A DNA stretch of 12,278 nucleotides from an uncultured Eubacteriales bacterium (GCA_910585135.1 CAJUEB010000057.1:1-12278), one strand, 5' to 3'. Positions 1-9,199 are shown, counted from the stretch's first letter. Made by a program: numbers and translations. The notes: generated from the letters alone by a model not told the origin.

Positions 1-313
1 TCTTTTCAATGCCCTCTACATGGGCTTCTTCCCCGCTTTCCAGCCGGACTTCGTCTCCTGCTTTCAGGTCCTTGGCTGCCACGAAGCCTACGTTTTCAAC
101 ATAAAACGGATGCTCGTCAGTGGTTTCGATAATCTCCCCGTTGATGGCAAGCCTGATGGTGCTGTCTTTTTCCCGGACGAAGATCTTCTTGACTTTCTTT
201 AGGGCTTTTTCCTTCGTTTCCGGGTTTTCTGACCAGACGTAGTCGCCTGCTTTGATGGTTTCTATGTTCTTGTAGCCGTCCTTTGCATGGATCTTCGTCC
301 CGGCGACAAAGCA
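1..313 (-). other. Pretoxin HINT (intein-like self-processing) domain, partial
   Basis: Coding segment within the rhs gene. The domain opens with GCFVAGTKI, where Cys2837 is the expected first nucleophile of a Hedgehog/intein fold. It continues through IKAGDYVWSENPET and the block-B-like motif TTDEHPFYV with His2904, followed by the typical AAKDLKAGDEV. These are the hallmarks of the PT-HINT class that sits immediately before the toxin in polymorphic toxins and is thought to release it by self-cleavage. The C-terminal half, including the cleavage junction, is outside the window, so activity cannot be judged. Confidence 0.88.
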
Positions 314-3300
314 GCCTGGATTATCCACCCTTTTCTGGATTCGTTTGACTTGCTGGCCTTGTTTCTTGGTGGCGTTCGTTCGGATCGTGTTGATTGTGCT
401 TTTCTTTGTCGTTACCGTCTGTTTCGGCTTGGCTGCTACTTTCTTTGCTGCGGTGGCTGTTTTCTTGGCGCTGGCGGCTTTCTTGGCGTATTTGCTGGCT
501 TTATATACTTTGCTTACCGTTTTTACTGCCTTGACGACTTTGAATGGGTTGATTGCGCCCAAGGCTGCGCCGACTCCTATGGCTGCGGCTTTTTTCCATC
601 CTTTTAGGTTCTTTTTCTTAGCGTATTTATAGCCGTCGTATGCACCCATGGCTGCGCCGACAACGCCCCAGAAGGCGTGGCCGCTCGGGTCTGTGTAGCT
701 CACGGGGTTTCCTGCGCAGTATGCGTAGTAGTTAAGCGTGGCTGTCTTGGAGCGGCTTCCCCTGTAGGTGTCTTGTGTCAGGAATGTCTGGTCAGCCGGG
801 CTGTAATACCTCGCGTTCAGGTTGTAAAGCCCTGTCGTATCGTCATATATGCCTGCCGTGTAGCAGATTTCGTTGTAAAACGGGTCTGCGCTGTCCTTCT
901 GGTGTTCCGTCGTTTCCCCGTAGATGTCATAGTCATACGATACTTCCGCCTGCCCGTTTTTTCCGATGATGTTTGTAGTGCTCTCCCGGATGTCCTTGGT
1001 ATAAACGAAGAAGCTGGTCGTCCCGTCCGCTTCCGTCCTGGCAGTTGACAGAATGTTATCCTCCGTGCCGACTAAATTAAAGGATGTTGCCGTATCGTCG
1101 CCGTCTGTGGTGTACAGCACGGCACTTCCATCGTAGAAGTAATTGGTTACGTCGTTTCCTTCTTTTTTCTGCACCCTCTGCCCAAATCCATTATACTTGT
1201 TTTCCTGCACATAATCAACGGCACCGCCCGTCTTTCCGGTCGCTGTTTTCAGCCTGTTTGCCGCATCGTAGGCATAAAGAGTCTGCTTTGCTTCTCCCGT
1301 ATATAAATCCGTATCCGTCTTGCTAGTTTGGTTGCCGTTCTGGTCATAGGCATAGGTTGCATTACTGTATGAATCTAGGTCTTCCTGCACGGATGCAGTT
1401 AATTGGTTAAACTCATTGTAAGTAAAGCTGTTTTCAAATTCCATCGGGTACGACCAGCCGGATATGAACACCGTTTCTGCCGTTTTATTGCCGGCGGCAT
1501 CGTACGAATACGTCGTTTCAACATCGCTCGAAGCTTCGTATTGTGTCGGCATATGCCCGAAGTAACTAAAGGAAAGGCGGTTGTTTGCATCATATTGGTA
1601 TGAATACGTCTCCTGGTAGTTCGCCCCATTGCCCGTGCCGTATGCGTTCAGCTTTGTTTCCGATGTGATATTGTTATTCTTGTCATAGGCATACGTGTAG
1701 GATTCTTTCACTTCGGCGGCGCTGCCGCTCATGTTGTCAGTATATGCGATGCTGACAGGCCTGTTGAGCTTGTCATATTCGTAGGTCCGTTTGAGCCATT
1801 TCCCTGTCCCGTTCAGGAAATCCGTATAGTCCGTGATCACGCCGACCTTACCATCGTCCGTATAGGCATATTGCCGCAGGAGCTTTTCGCTGTTGCTACC
1901 GTTTACTGCGTTCACCTTCATGAGCCATCCGTGGATGTTATATGTGAACCGCAGTCCCGTAACGCCATTACTGCTGTTCGCATAATCGATGGAAACGAGC
2001 CTATCCTTGCTGTCATATCCATAGGAAACTTTATTTGCGTCAATTACTGTTTCCGCCGGGACAGCATTTGTCTTGCATTCCGACACCCATACGAGGCGGT
2101 TGAAGCCATCATACCCGTATGCCGTGTAGCGGTACATGGATTCTGCCCCGTCCTGCACCTCTTTATCGGCCATGGCGGTGAGGTTGTCCGCAGCATCGTA
2201 GGAAAATTCCGTCCGCAGCGTCCTTGCTGCTGTCTCATTTCCCATTTCGTAATAGTCAATAGCGATCACTCGGTTGCGGCTATCATAGGTATATGCTTTG
2301 TAATTTCCATTCTTTTCGGTAGCCTTCACCAGATTATCACGAATATCATATTCATACGTGGTGCTGATGGAAGTGCCGTCCGCATCGCTTATCCCCAGAT
2401 CCTCCACCTTGATCGTTTTATCGGTGCTGTCCTTGACGACGATGCTCTTGCTCATCTGCCGCGCGGCATCCGTGCCAAACGCCCTCGGCTCTAAAACCAC
2501 GTCCATGGTCGTATTGCCTGTCCCTTCAATATCATACTGGTACTCATATTTGGCCTGATCCGGCAAGAGAACGGATAACAGGTTGCCATCCTTGTCATAT
2601 GCATACTGGGTCGTATTGCCGCGCGGATCCGTCTGCTCTACTGCATTGCCGTCCGCATCATACCTGCTTTTGCTAACGATGCTTCCCTGGATCAGCATAT
2701 CATTTTCATCATAGCTGTCCGGCCTCACATGAAACCCGGTCGTTGACGTCCCTGGCACATAATCGGGATCTGTTATGGTTTCCGTCAAGTTTCCCTTCTC
2801 ATCGTAGAGATAGATTTCAAGCAAGCCTTCCGTAGCTGACAAGGTCTGCCCCATCTGCCACTTGGTAATCATATCCCCTTGGCTGCTGTAGGTCATATCG
2901 GTATAAAGCCCGCCTTCATAAACGCGGACCTTGTTGCCGCAATGGTCTTCATAAGTCTCAGATATGATCGTACCATCGGCATACGCCTGCCTTGTCACAT
3001 AAGCATGGTTTACAGCCACCGTGTCTGTGCCTTTGCCTTGGTAAACATTGATATCCTCGTATCGGTAGGTATAGTTGATTGTCTCGTCAGCTGCATCCCC
3101 TTTCTTAACACGGATGGATGTGATTCTTCCCATGTTATCATAAGCATACCATTTCTCGATGCCATCCTCCAACTTCTCGTAGATCGTCATGCCGTTCTTA
3201 TCGTAGCTGCGGGAAGTCTGCTGCTTCAGCTGGTCGCTGTCGCTGTACTTGTATGTAGTCCCCGTGATCCGGCCAAATCCGTCATACGCATTGATCGTTT

Positions 3301-6300
3301 GATACCCCCGGCTGTCGGTATCCGTCAGCATTCGTCCCATCTGATCATACTTCTGGCTGGTGGTGATGACCTCATTTGTCCCATCTGGCTTCGGGATAGT
3401 CTGGGTGCAGGTTTCTGTCTTGGTTATCGTCCCGCCTGCCGTGTTATAAGCATAGGCATATACCGATGTGCTCTTAAGGGTTTCTGAATCAATCTGGTTC
3501 GCACCCGTCACAGTGATGGTACTCTCTGTCATGGTGTTCAGCTCACCTTTAAAAGCACCTTCCGCATAGTAGGTATTAACGGTTTTCGTCCCTGCCGCAT
3601 AATCGATAACCTGTGTAACATTGCCCGCCGCATCGTATGTGTAGAGCTTATCGGAAGAAACCTTGCCACTGGCATTGGTCTCCTTCACTGTCTTAATCAG
3701 CCCGTCAAGATGCGTCCCGTCAGCTTCAGTATAATAAGTATAGTCGCTTACCGTGCCGTCTTCTTCCGTTTCCTTGACAGGGTCGTCGCCGGAATATTTC
3801 GCTGCATTTTCCCGGAAGCCACTCTTTTTCACCACATAGCCGTCCGTATTAACTTCGTAATACTGCGCTGTGGATGTAGAGGATATGAGCAAGTTATCCC
3901 GATACTCATAGGTCGTAACATCAAGACCTGCTTCGTTTGTTCCTTCAAGGATCTCTACATCGGTAACGCCACGGATGCTCTTCTCGCAATGTCCTGTGAT
4001 CTTATTGAAAAAATCCTTTTCCCCAAGGACCGCCTGTCCGCCGGAATACTTCTTCGTAAGGGTACACGTATTATCCGGCGCATAAGTAAAGGTGAACTTT
4101 TCATCATTCGGGTAGACGGCCTCCTTTACCTGGTCTGTTTCAAAATCGTAGTTGATCTTATACTGGTATTTATGTTCTGCGTCTTTAATGACTGTAAGGT
4201 TTCTTGGCTGCGAGCTTAAAAGCGGTTTGTCATACGCATACTCATACTCGATGGACTCCGTGCCTGAAACTTCCGTCACCTTTGTCAGGAGCTGCTCTGC
4301 GGACATAAAAGGCTTGGTGTATTCATACTGCACCTTGCTGCCATCCGGCATACTGATTTCCTTGACCGTGAGTGGATCTGTCCCACCCGTCCCGTCATTG
4401 TAAGTGAAATCAATGGCGATGTTATTATTCGTCACCATCCTCGACAGTACGCCTTTATGCGCATCATGTTCAAACAATACGAACTTACCGTTGGCATCCT
4501 CCATCAGGATGAGCTGCCCGCCGCTGTTAAAATAATATGCCACGCCATCCTTCGTGGAAAGGATAAACTGGTATTTCAGCTCCACGGTGCTGCTTTCTGC
4601 GCCGGAAATGGTTACGGTCTTCGTTTTTTCCTCGTTTTCTGCCGTCAGGTTCACATAGCTGCCCAAGGATGAAATAAAGTAGCGGTCACCCGCATCCCTT
4701 GTAAAATGGTAAATTGTTCCGTTGCCGTCCTTCAAAATCACATGTGTAAAGGCAAGGGAATTATCCTCTGATATGTTGAGGAGCTCGATGTCGTATTCAT
4801 GGCTCCACCCGAACCCGAATGTCCCCTGTGTGCTGGCCTGGCTGTTGTATGCCCGTGTCAGGTTAACGTCAAAGCCCTCGTTTGGAAGCTCCGCATCCTT
4901 CTGCTGGTACAGGAAGTTTCCCGCGCTCTTCTCCACATACCCGTTGCCGTTTGGCGTATTGAATTGCGTAAACTCCCAGAATTCCTTCATCCCCAGATGC
5001 TTCAGGGATTCGTTCAGGTCCACCGTCCTGGCCGACCGCACCTCGCTGAACGTGCTGTAGTTTTCCACAAGCAAGCCCCATTCATCATAGTAGCTTTCCA
5101 CGGCACGTACCTTGTAATAATATGTTTTCCCGTGTACCGCATCCACTTCCGTATAATACCCCGCTTTCACGTCCGAGGCGATGAGGTTGCTTTCATCCGG
5201 CTCGAAATCCTCCGCCGTACTCCTGTATACCTCGTAGGAAATCTTATCCGGAAGCGTCTCTGGGATATCCCATTTCAGATATGTTTTATGGTTTATTTTA
5301 TTTTCCGCCCGCAGGTTCGCCGGAGCGTAATCCTCCACGTCCGTCAGCAGGAAGCTTTCATTGACAAGCGTATCGAAATACATAACGATCTTGGCATCAT
5401 TAACATTCTTACCACTCGCTGCTGTCGCCTTGATGTTAAACCCACTGGCAAAAGCCGAGCCTTCCGTAATGTCCGTGATATAGTATTTCGTATCCGGCTG
5501 TACTGTTATGTACCCGGTATCAGCCGGAGCGTAGGTCTGTATCTGATAACTGGCCACTCCCGGCTGTGCCTTTATCGTGAAGGCTACCATGCTTTCGTCA
5601 AGATCCACGCTTTTCGTTCCCACATTCCCCTTAATCTCGCCTGTGGTAAATGTAATCGCCTCTTTTAACCCGTTTTCTATGGTATATGCGCTGTATTTCC
5701 TCGTCCCGTCCGCTTCTTTTTTAATCGCTAGCACGTCATTCCAGAAATCCTTATATACAAAGGCTTCCTCTTCCGGCACGTCGAGGGCAAGGGATGGCGC
5801 TGTCAGCATATTATTGATATACCAAGATGCACCCTGCACATTATTTTTCAGCGTCAGCGTCTGCTGGCTTGTCCCAACGATAAAGCCGCCGTGTGCCGGA
5901 TTTCTCGCACCTTTTTCAATTTCAAGTTGCGGTTCGACCAGCCTTGCGATCGTCCCGTCCGTCGGGACTGCAATATCAATGGTTCCCTCGGCAGCATTTC
6001 CCGCCTTGTCTTCCGCCACAACCTTTAGTGTGTATTCCTTTCCCGCTTCAAACGGACTTTTGCTCAAATCGAGAAAAGCAATCAGGTAGTTGTCCACCGC
6101 ATAATCGCCTCTAGCAAGCGGCACATCCCCGTAAGCCGCAGCTGTCTTTTCCTTGGCATATATGCGCCATTCTTTCACGTTGTCGTCGGTTATCGACCCG
6201 ATCAGGTATCCTTGGTTAAAGTTTGTAAGAGATACGACCGGTGCTGTTTTGTCGATGACGCAAGGAACGACAACCTCCATGCCTGCATGGCCGTCTTTGG

Positions 6301-8821
6301 CAACGCCGCGAAGCGTCACGTCCCATATGCCTTCTTCATCAGGAACGGTAATCGCAGAAGTACCCGCAAAAGGCAATGTGCCGTCTTCTCCCGGCGCTAC
6401 CATCTGAGAAAAGATTTCCTCATTCCCAAAGTATCCTTCGATGGATGCCAGCTTGATTTTTTGCTGCGGCGTATAGTTAAAGCCCCACGTTAACGTGGAC
6501 GTTCCTCCCGTAGAATGGGCAACCGCCGCCTCATAAGGGGCTGGAAGTGTGTATACCACCTCGAAATCACTTGTGATTTCCTTCGTCCTTCCCACTTCAT
6601 CTTTCAGAAACAATACCAGCCTGTATGGTCCGTAGCTATCGCATACATCCGTCGTGTCCATCACGATGTTTTCGCTGATGGTAAAGTTCTTTCGCAGCGT
6701 TTTTTCCGTGCCTGCCACCACGCCTGTCACCTGCCCGCTGGCATTTGTCTGCGCTTTGTACAGTTTCAGGGAGCTTTCCGTGATGCTGCTGCCTGTCCCG
6801 CTCACGCCCACTTCCACGTTAACTGGCTGGTAAATCTGGTCAATTTCATTGCCCGTCACCAGATCTGTTATGATGATGCTGCCCAGCGGGTCATCAATAT
6901 CCTTGAGATAACGGAATGTTTTTACCGTTTCATTTCCTGCATTGTCCCGCACCCTGACATAAAGCGTATATTCTCCCGTAGCAAGCGTCCTGTCTGCTGC
7001 GGTAAGCCGGAAAGAACCGCTATACGGCTGCGTCCCGCTTATGGAAAGCTCCGCCGGGTTTTTATAGTCCGCCGATGCTGGCTGTGCACTTCCTGCCATT
7101 AGGGCATATGTGATGCAGGATGCACCAATATTATCATCTGTTATCTCTGAAAATTCGATGACCGGGTTGGTCTCTCCCGTAGCTTTTCCGTTAATCACGA
7201 TTCCGGCTGCATCTTTAAACGCCATGCTTTTGACAGCCGGAGCTGTCGTATCAGTGCTTCCCGCTGCTCTTGCAGCGGTCGCCTTCATCTGTTTCCCAGA
7301 CGGCTCTGAATCCACATCTGCTTTTTCCTGGCTAACTTCAGCCTGCTGTCCTGCCAGGGCAGCATCCTGCCTGTCCTCTGAATAAATGATAATAAATTCC
7401 GGCTGGCTGCTAACCGAAACGCTGTTTCCTGTATAAAATGCCACACCATCTGGGGTTGCGGATGTGTTTTTCAAAACCAGCCCATAATCGTCAGCACCAT
7501 CTTCTGCAATGGCATTTACATACGGCAATAAATCAAAGCGAAAGGCTGTCCCGTCTTTCGGCGTACTACTGGCCGATGCTACTGCGTTTGCTGCATGAGC
7601 CGGTCTGTCACGGTATGTGATATCCTCTGCATCCCATGAATCAGTCACCTCAAACAACCCAAGGCTTTGCCCGCCTGTGCTGCTGCCTGTCTCATGCAGA
7701 ACCAGTTCAGCACTTTTGACTTTCTTTCCTGCTACGATACTTTTCAGGTTTTCGAATTCTATATAGGTTTCATATCTACCGTTTTCATTTTCTCCCGCAG
7801 GCATCACGGCATCCCCTTCGCCAGAAAGATTAACGCTGGCAGCATCCCCGCCTAAGACGGGCGTGCCGCTTATCTGTCCCTGCACTTGCCATGCGATAGC
7901 CGTATCGATCATAACAGGGTACTGTCTCGCCTCATCTGCCAGGTATTCCCCGTCAATAGCTATGGACAAAGTATATTTCCCGGTATCTTGCCCTTCTTCC
8001 TTTAGTTCATATGCGGCAGCCTTCGTGCATGTTATATTTGCGGCATCACGCACCCATGGCGGCACAACGGAGGCAATCGGTTCTTCCGTTTCCCCATCAT
8101 AAAAGGTGATTCCTCCATTGGATGTATTTTCTCGCGCCTTTAACCCTCCTGTATTGAGCTTATAGGTAATGACGTTGCTTTTCGGTGCTTCATTGAAGGC
8201 AATGGATTCTTTCAGCCCATTTTCTCCTGAAGTGTACATAAAGCCGGCAGACGATTGTCCGTTCCCGTATGTTACCCGCACTTGCGCATCCTTCTCTTCC
8301 CCATGAAGGGTTACTATTTTATCCATCCCTACCTGGGCAGAAGCGCTGCCAATCCCTGCATTATCAATAGTCTTACTGTCCGGCGAAAGCCTGATTTCAT
8401 ATGGCCCATTTTCTAAAATAACCGGTGTGCTTTCTGAAAGGATTTGCGGCATATAATGCTTCTTGTCCCCCTGGCTGTTCCTGTAGGCATAGTCCTGCAA
8501 CGATCCATTCCACCGGGTCATCTCCCCGCCTGTTATCTCAATGAAAGAAGGATCATAATCAGACAGCTTCCCATTTTCGTCCGTAAAGCGTACCTTACCG
8601 CCATGAAATACAGATTTTCTTTTCCCTCCCCCTAAATCATAGGTCGTTACGGTTTCACCCTTATCAATTACGGCTTCCTCCGTCCCGCCCAGCGCCGCCT
8701 GCTTTGCCTGCGTTTCCTTCGGCGCGGCAAAAGCCAGCTCCGGGGTCAGCGTAACAACTAGAGAGACTGCCAGAAACCACGCAATCGCTTTTTTCCTCCA
8801 GGAAATCCTTGCATCCATCAT
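1..8821 (-). CDS. Giant secreted Rhs/YD-repeat polymorphic toxin protein (WapA-like), C-terminus off the left edge
   Basis: Open frame of 2,940 codons with no stop, truncated only by the window edge. Residues 1-32 are a Sec signal peptide (RKK, hydrophobic core, cleavage after AFA). About 315-478 resemble a DNRLRE domain; about 528-955 are Ig-like modules with TAPAV/TDDN/DNAGN-type motifs; about 1163-1252 are a fibronectin type III module (YLKW, YEVYRS, YYYKVRAV). About 1298-1390 match a DUF6531-type cap (NLTRAYNSQ, FGFGWSHEY). YD repeats follow to about 2620, then the Rhs core (GLYNLNARYYSP, TDPSG), then a HINT domain from Cys2837. In this family the repeats form a hollow shell enclosing a C-terminal toxin that acts on neighbouring cells; export here would be by Sec. 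Start ATG8821 has GGGAGGAG six bases upstream; an adjacent in-frame ATG at 8818 is the alternative. It is divergent from the recombinase and probably element cargo. The toxin type cannot be told from this window. Confidence 0.95.
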   Translation of the reverse strand, partial: MMDARISWRKKAIAWFLAVSLVVTLTPELAFAAPKETQAKQAALGGTEEAVIDKGETVTTYDLGGGKRKSVFHGGKVRFTDENGKLSDYDPSFIEITGGEMTRWNGSLQDYAYRNSQGDKKHYMPQILSESTPVILENGPYEIRLSPDSKTIDNAGIGSASAQVGMDKIVTLHGEEKDAQVRVTYGNGQSSAGFMYTSGENGLKESIAFNEAPKSNVITYKLNTGGLKARENTSNGGITFYDGETEEPIASVVPPWVRDAANITCTKAAAYELKEEGQDTGKYTLSIAIDGEYLADEARQYPVMIDTAIAWQVQGQISGTPVLGGDAASVNLSGEGDAVMPAGENENGRYETYIEFENLKSIVAGKKVKSAELVLHETGSSTGGQSLGLFEVTDSWDAEDITYRDRPAHAANAVASASSTPKDGTAFRFDLLPYVNAIAEDGADDYGLVLKNTSATPDGVAFYTGNSVSVSSQPEFIIIYSEDRQDAALAGQQAEVSQEKADVDSEPSGKQMKATAARAAGSTDTTAPAVKSMAFKDAAGIVINGKATGETNPVIEFSEITDDNIGASCITYALMAGSAQPASADYKNPAELSISGTQPYSGSFRLTAADRTLATGEYTLYVRVRDNAGNETVKTFRYLKDIDDPLGSIIITDLVTGNEIDQIYQPVNVEVGVSGTGSSITESSLKLYKAQTNASGQVTGVVAGTEKTLRKNFTISENIVMDTTDVCDSYGPYRLVLFLKDEVGRTKEITSDFEVVYTLPAPYEAAVAHSTGGTSTLTWGFNYTPQQKIKLASIEGYFGNEEIFSQMVAPGEDGTLPFAGTSAITVPDEEGIWDVTLRGVAKDGHAGMEVVVPCVIDKTAPVVSLTNFNQGYLIGSITDDNVKEWRIYAKEKTAAAYGDVPLARGDYAVDNYLIAFLDLSKSPFEAGKEYTLKVVAEDKAGNAAEGTIDIAVPTDGTIARLVEPQLEIEKGARNPAHGGFIVGTSQQTLTLKNNVQGASWYINNMLTAPSLALDVPEEEAFVYKDFWNDVLAIKKEADGTRKYSAYTIENGLKEAITFTTGEIKGNVGTKSVDLDESMVAFTIKAQPGVASYQIQTYAPADTGYITVQPDTKYYITDITEGSAFASGFNIKATAASGKNVNDAKIVMYFDTLVNESFLLTDVEDYAPANLRAENKINHKTYLKWDIPETLPDKISYEVYRSTAEDFEPDESNLIASDVKAGYYTEVDAVHGKTYYYKVRAVESYYDEWGLLVENYSTFSEVRSARTVDLNESLKHLGMKEFWEFTQFNTPNGNGYVEKSAGNFLYQQKDAELPNEGFDVNLTRAYNSQASTQGTFGFGWSHEYDIELLNISEDNSLAFTHVILKDGNGTIYHFTRDAGDRYFISSLGSYVNLTAENEEKTKTVTISGAESSTVELKYQFILSTKDGVAYYFNSGGQLILMEDANGKFVLFEHDAHKGVLSRMVTNNNIAIDFTYNDGTGGTDPLTVKEISMPDGSKVQYEYTKPFMSAEQLLTKVTEVSGTESIEYEYAYDKPLLSSQPRNLTVIKDAEHKYQYKINYDFETDQVKEAVYPNDEKFTFTYAPDNTCTLTKKYSGGQAVLGEKDFFNKITGHCEKSIRGVTDVEILEGTNEAGLDVTTYEYRDNLLISSTSTAQYYEVNTDGYVVKKSGFRENAAKYSGDDPVKETEEDGTVSDYTYYTEADGTHLDGLIKTVKETNASGKVSSDKLYTYDAAGNVTQVIDYAAGTKTVNTYYAEGAFKGELNTMTESTITVTGANQIDSETLKSTSVYAYAYNTAGGTITKTETCTQTIPKPDGTNEVITTSQKYDQMGRMLTDTDSRGYQTINAYDGFGRITGTTYKYSDSDQLKQQTSRSYDKNGMTIYEKLEDGIEKWYAYDNMGRITSIRVKKGDAADETINYTYRYEDINVYQGKGTDTVAVNHAYVTRQAYADGTIISETYEDHCGNKVRVYEGGLYTDMTYSSQGDMITKWQMGQTLSATEGLLEIYLYDEKGNLTETITDPDYVPGTSTTGFHVRPDSYDENDMLIQGSIVSKSRYDADGNAVEQTDPRGNTTQYAYDKDGNLLSVLLPDQAKYEYQYDIEGTGNTTMDVVLEPRAFGTDAARQMSKSIVVKDSTDKTIKVEDLGISDADGTSISTTYEYDIRDNLVKATEKNGNYKAYTYDSRNRVIAIDYYEMGNETAARTLRTEFSYDAADNLTAMADKEVQDGAESMYRYTAYGYDGFNRLVWVSECKTNAVPAETVIDANKVSYGYDSKDRLVSIDYANSSNGVTGLRFTYNIHGWLMKVNAVNGSNSEKLLRQYAYTDDGKVGVITDYTDFLNGTGKWLKRTYEYDKLNRPVSIAYTDNMSGSAAEVKESYTYAYDKNNNITSETKLNAYGTGNGANYQETYSYQYDANNRLSFSYFGHMPTQYEASSDVETTYSYDAAGNKTAETVFISGWSYPMEFENSFTYNEFNQLTASVQEDLDSYSNATYAYDQNGNQTSKTDTDLYTGEAKQTLYAYDAANRLKTATGKTGGAVDYVQENKYNGFGQRVQKKEGNDVTNYFYDGSAVLYTTDGDDTATSFNLVGTEDNILSTARTEADGTTSFFVYTKDIRESTTNIIGKNGQAEVSYDYDIYGETTEHQKDSADPFYNEICYTAGIYDDTTGLYNLNARYYSPADQTFLTQDTYRGSRSKTATLNYYAYCAGNPVSYTDPSGHAFWGVVGAAMGAYDGYKYAKKKNLKGWKKAAAIGVGAALGAINPFKVVKAVKTVSKVYKASKYAKKAASAKKTATAAKKVAAKPKQTVTTKKSTINTIRTNATKKQGQQVKRIQKRVDNPGCFVAGTKIHAKDGYKNIETIKAGDYVWSENPETKEKALKKVKKIFVREKDSTIRLAINGEIIETTDEHPFYVENVGFVAAKDLKAGDEVRLESGEEAHVEGIEK
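680..960 (-). other. Rhs repeat-associated core domain
   Basis: Coding segment within the rhs gene, residues about 2620-2714. It reads YDIYGETTEH, then GIYDDTTGLYNLNARYYSP, TQDTY, NYYAYCAGNPVSYTDPSGH, the standard Rhs core signature that closes the shell and separates conserved from variable sequence. Aspartates at about 2684 (TQD) and 2711 (TDPSG) occupy the positions expected for the intramolecular aspartyl protease described in Rhs/TcC cores, so cleavage after the core is plausible in addition to HINT processing. Confidence 0.9.
960..3660 (-). repeat. YD-repeat (RHS) tract coding region
   Basis: Coding tandem repeats within the rhs gene. About 28 degenerate units of the form YDxxGxL/I followed by 15-25 residues can be read, for example YDAAGNVTQV, YDQMGRMLTD, YDEKGNLTET, YDAANRLKTA. 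Units differ enough at the DNA level that there is no obvious nucleotide tandem array. In known structures these strands build the beta-sheet cocoon. The stretch from about residue 1390 to 1720 upstream of this tract is more divergent shell sequence of the same kind. Confidence 0.85.
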
Positions 8822-8827
8822 GCCCTT

Positions 8828-8835
8828 CTCCTCCC
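8828..8835 (-). promoter_or_regulatory. Ribosome binding site of rhs
   Basis: GGGAGGAG on the minus strand, six bases before ATG8821. It fixes the start of the giant frame and places the signal peptide at the very N-terminus. Confidence 0.8.
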
Positions 8836-8870
8836 ATCCTCAAATTCGACTAACAAATATAATAATTTTC

Positions 8871-8886
8871 TAATTGTTCGCAATTA
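8871..8886. promoter_or_regulatory. Palindrome overlapping the rhs -10 box, candidate operator
   Basis: TAATTGTTCGCAATTA is a 6-bp perfect inverted repeat around a 4-base centre. It covers part of the rhs -10 hexamer and the predicted transcription start, the usual place for a repressor site. No regulator gene is visible in the window. Confidence 0.4.
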
Positions 8887-8891
8887 TACCA
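8883..8891 (-). promoter_or_regulatory. Extended -10 promoter for rhs
   Basis: The minus strand reads TGGTATAAT: a perfect TATAAT with the TGn extension. The hexamer 17 bp upstream (TGTTTT, 8906-8911) is a poor -35, so recognition would rely on the extended -10. Predicted transcription start is near 8876, giving a leader of about 55 bases before ATG8821. Confidence 0.6.
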
Positions 8892-9033
8892 CAATTTTAT
8901 TTTCTAAAACACGCATTGTAAAAAGTGACTGACTATTTGTAGAAAACCGGCTGCTTTTGCTGCAAAGAATAAATTATTGTTATTTCAGAGAATCACTCGA
9001 CGCCGATTATCAAATATAACATCCTTTATTTTA

Positions 9034-9069
9034 TTGAAATCATTAATATTATTTCAAATCATCAATATA
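9034..9069. repeat. Inverted and direct repeats at the recombinase promoter
   Basis: TTGAAAT (9034-9040) and ATTTCAA (9051-9057) form a perfect 7-bp inverted repeat with a 10-base spacer. Overlapping it, AAATCATTAATATT (9037-9050) and AAATCATCAATATA (9056-9069) are direct repeats, 12 of 14 identical, with a 19-bp period. The cluster surrounds the candidate recombinase promoter and may be an operator. Confidence 0.45.
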
Positions 9070-9071
9070 AT
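9043..9071 (+). promoter_or_regulatory. Candidate promoter of the serine recombinase
   Basis: TTAATA (9043-9048), a 17-bp spacer and a perfect TATAAT (9066-9071). The leader to the start codon would be about 130 bases. The surrounding DNA is so AT-rich that chance matches are likely, so confidence is moderate. Nothing else that I recognise lies in the 8892-9033 or 9072-9196 parts of this spacer. Confidence 0.4.
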
Positions 9072-9199
9072 GGCACATGAAGTCATGAGATATCGAAATA
9101 AATGCCGCCATGCTTTTTTCAGCAAAGACCCGGAAAAATAGGATCATCAAACGCATTGTCTCTGATAAAAAAGGGTATTGGGAAACCATTGAATAAATG

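Noticed and set aside
960..3660. A CRISPR-like or DNA tandem array suggested by the recurring pattern
   Set aside because: The recurrence is at protein level (YD motif) with strongly diverged nucleotides and variable unit length, and it lies inside one coding frame.
1871..5668. Many plus-strand open frames of 70-290 codons across 1-8600
   Set aside because: They lie opposite the single continuous minus-strand rhs frame, have no consistent ribosome binding sites and no recognisable domains. They are antisense shadows of the long gene.
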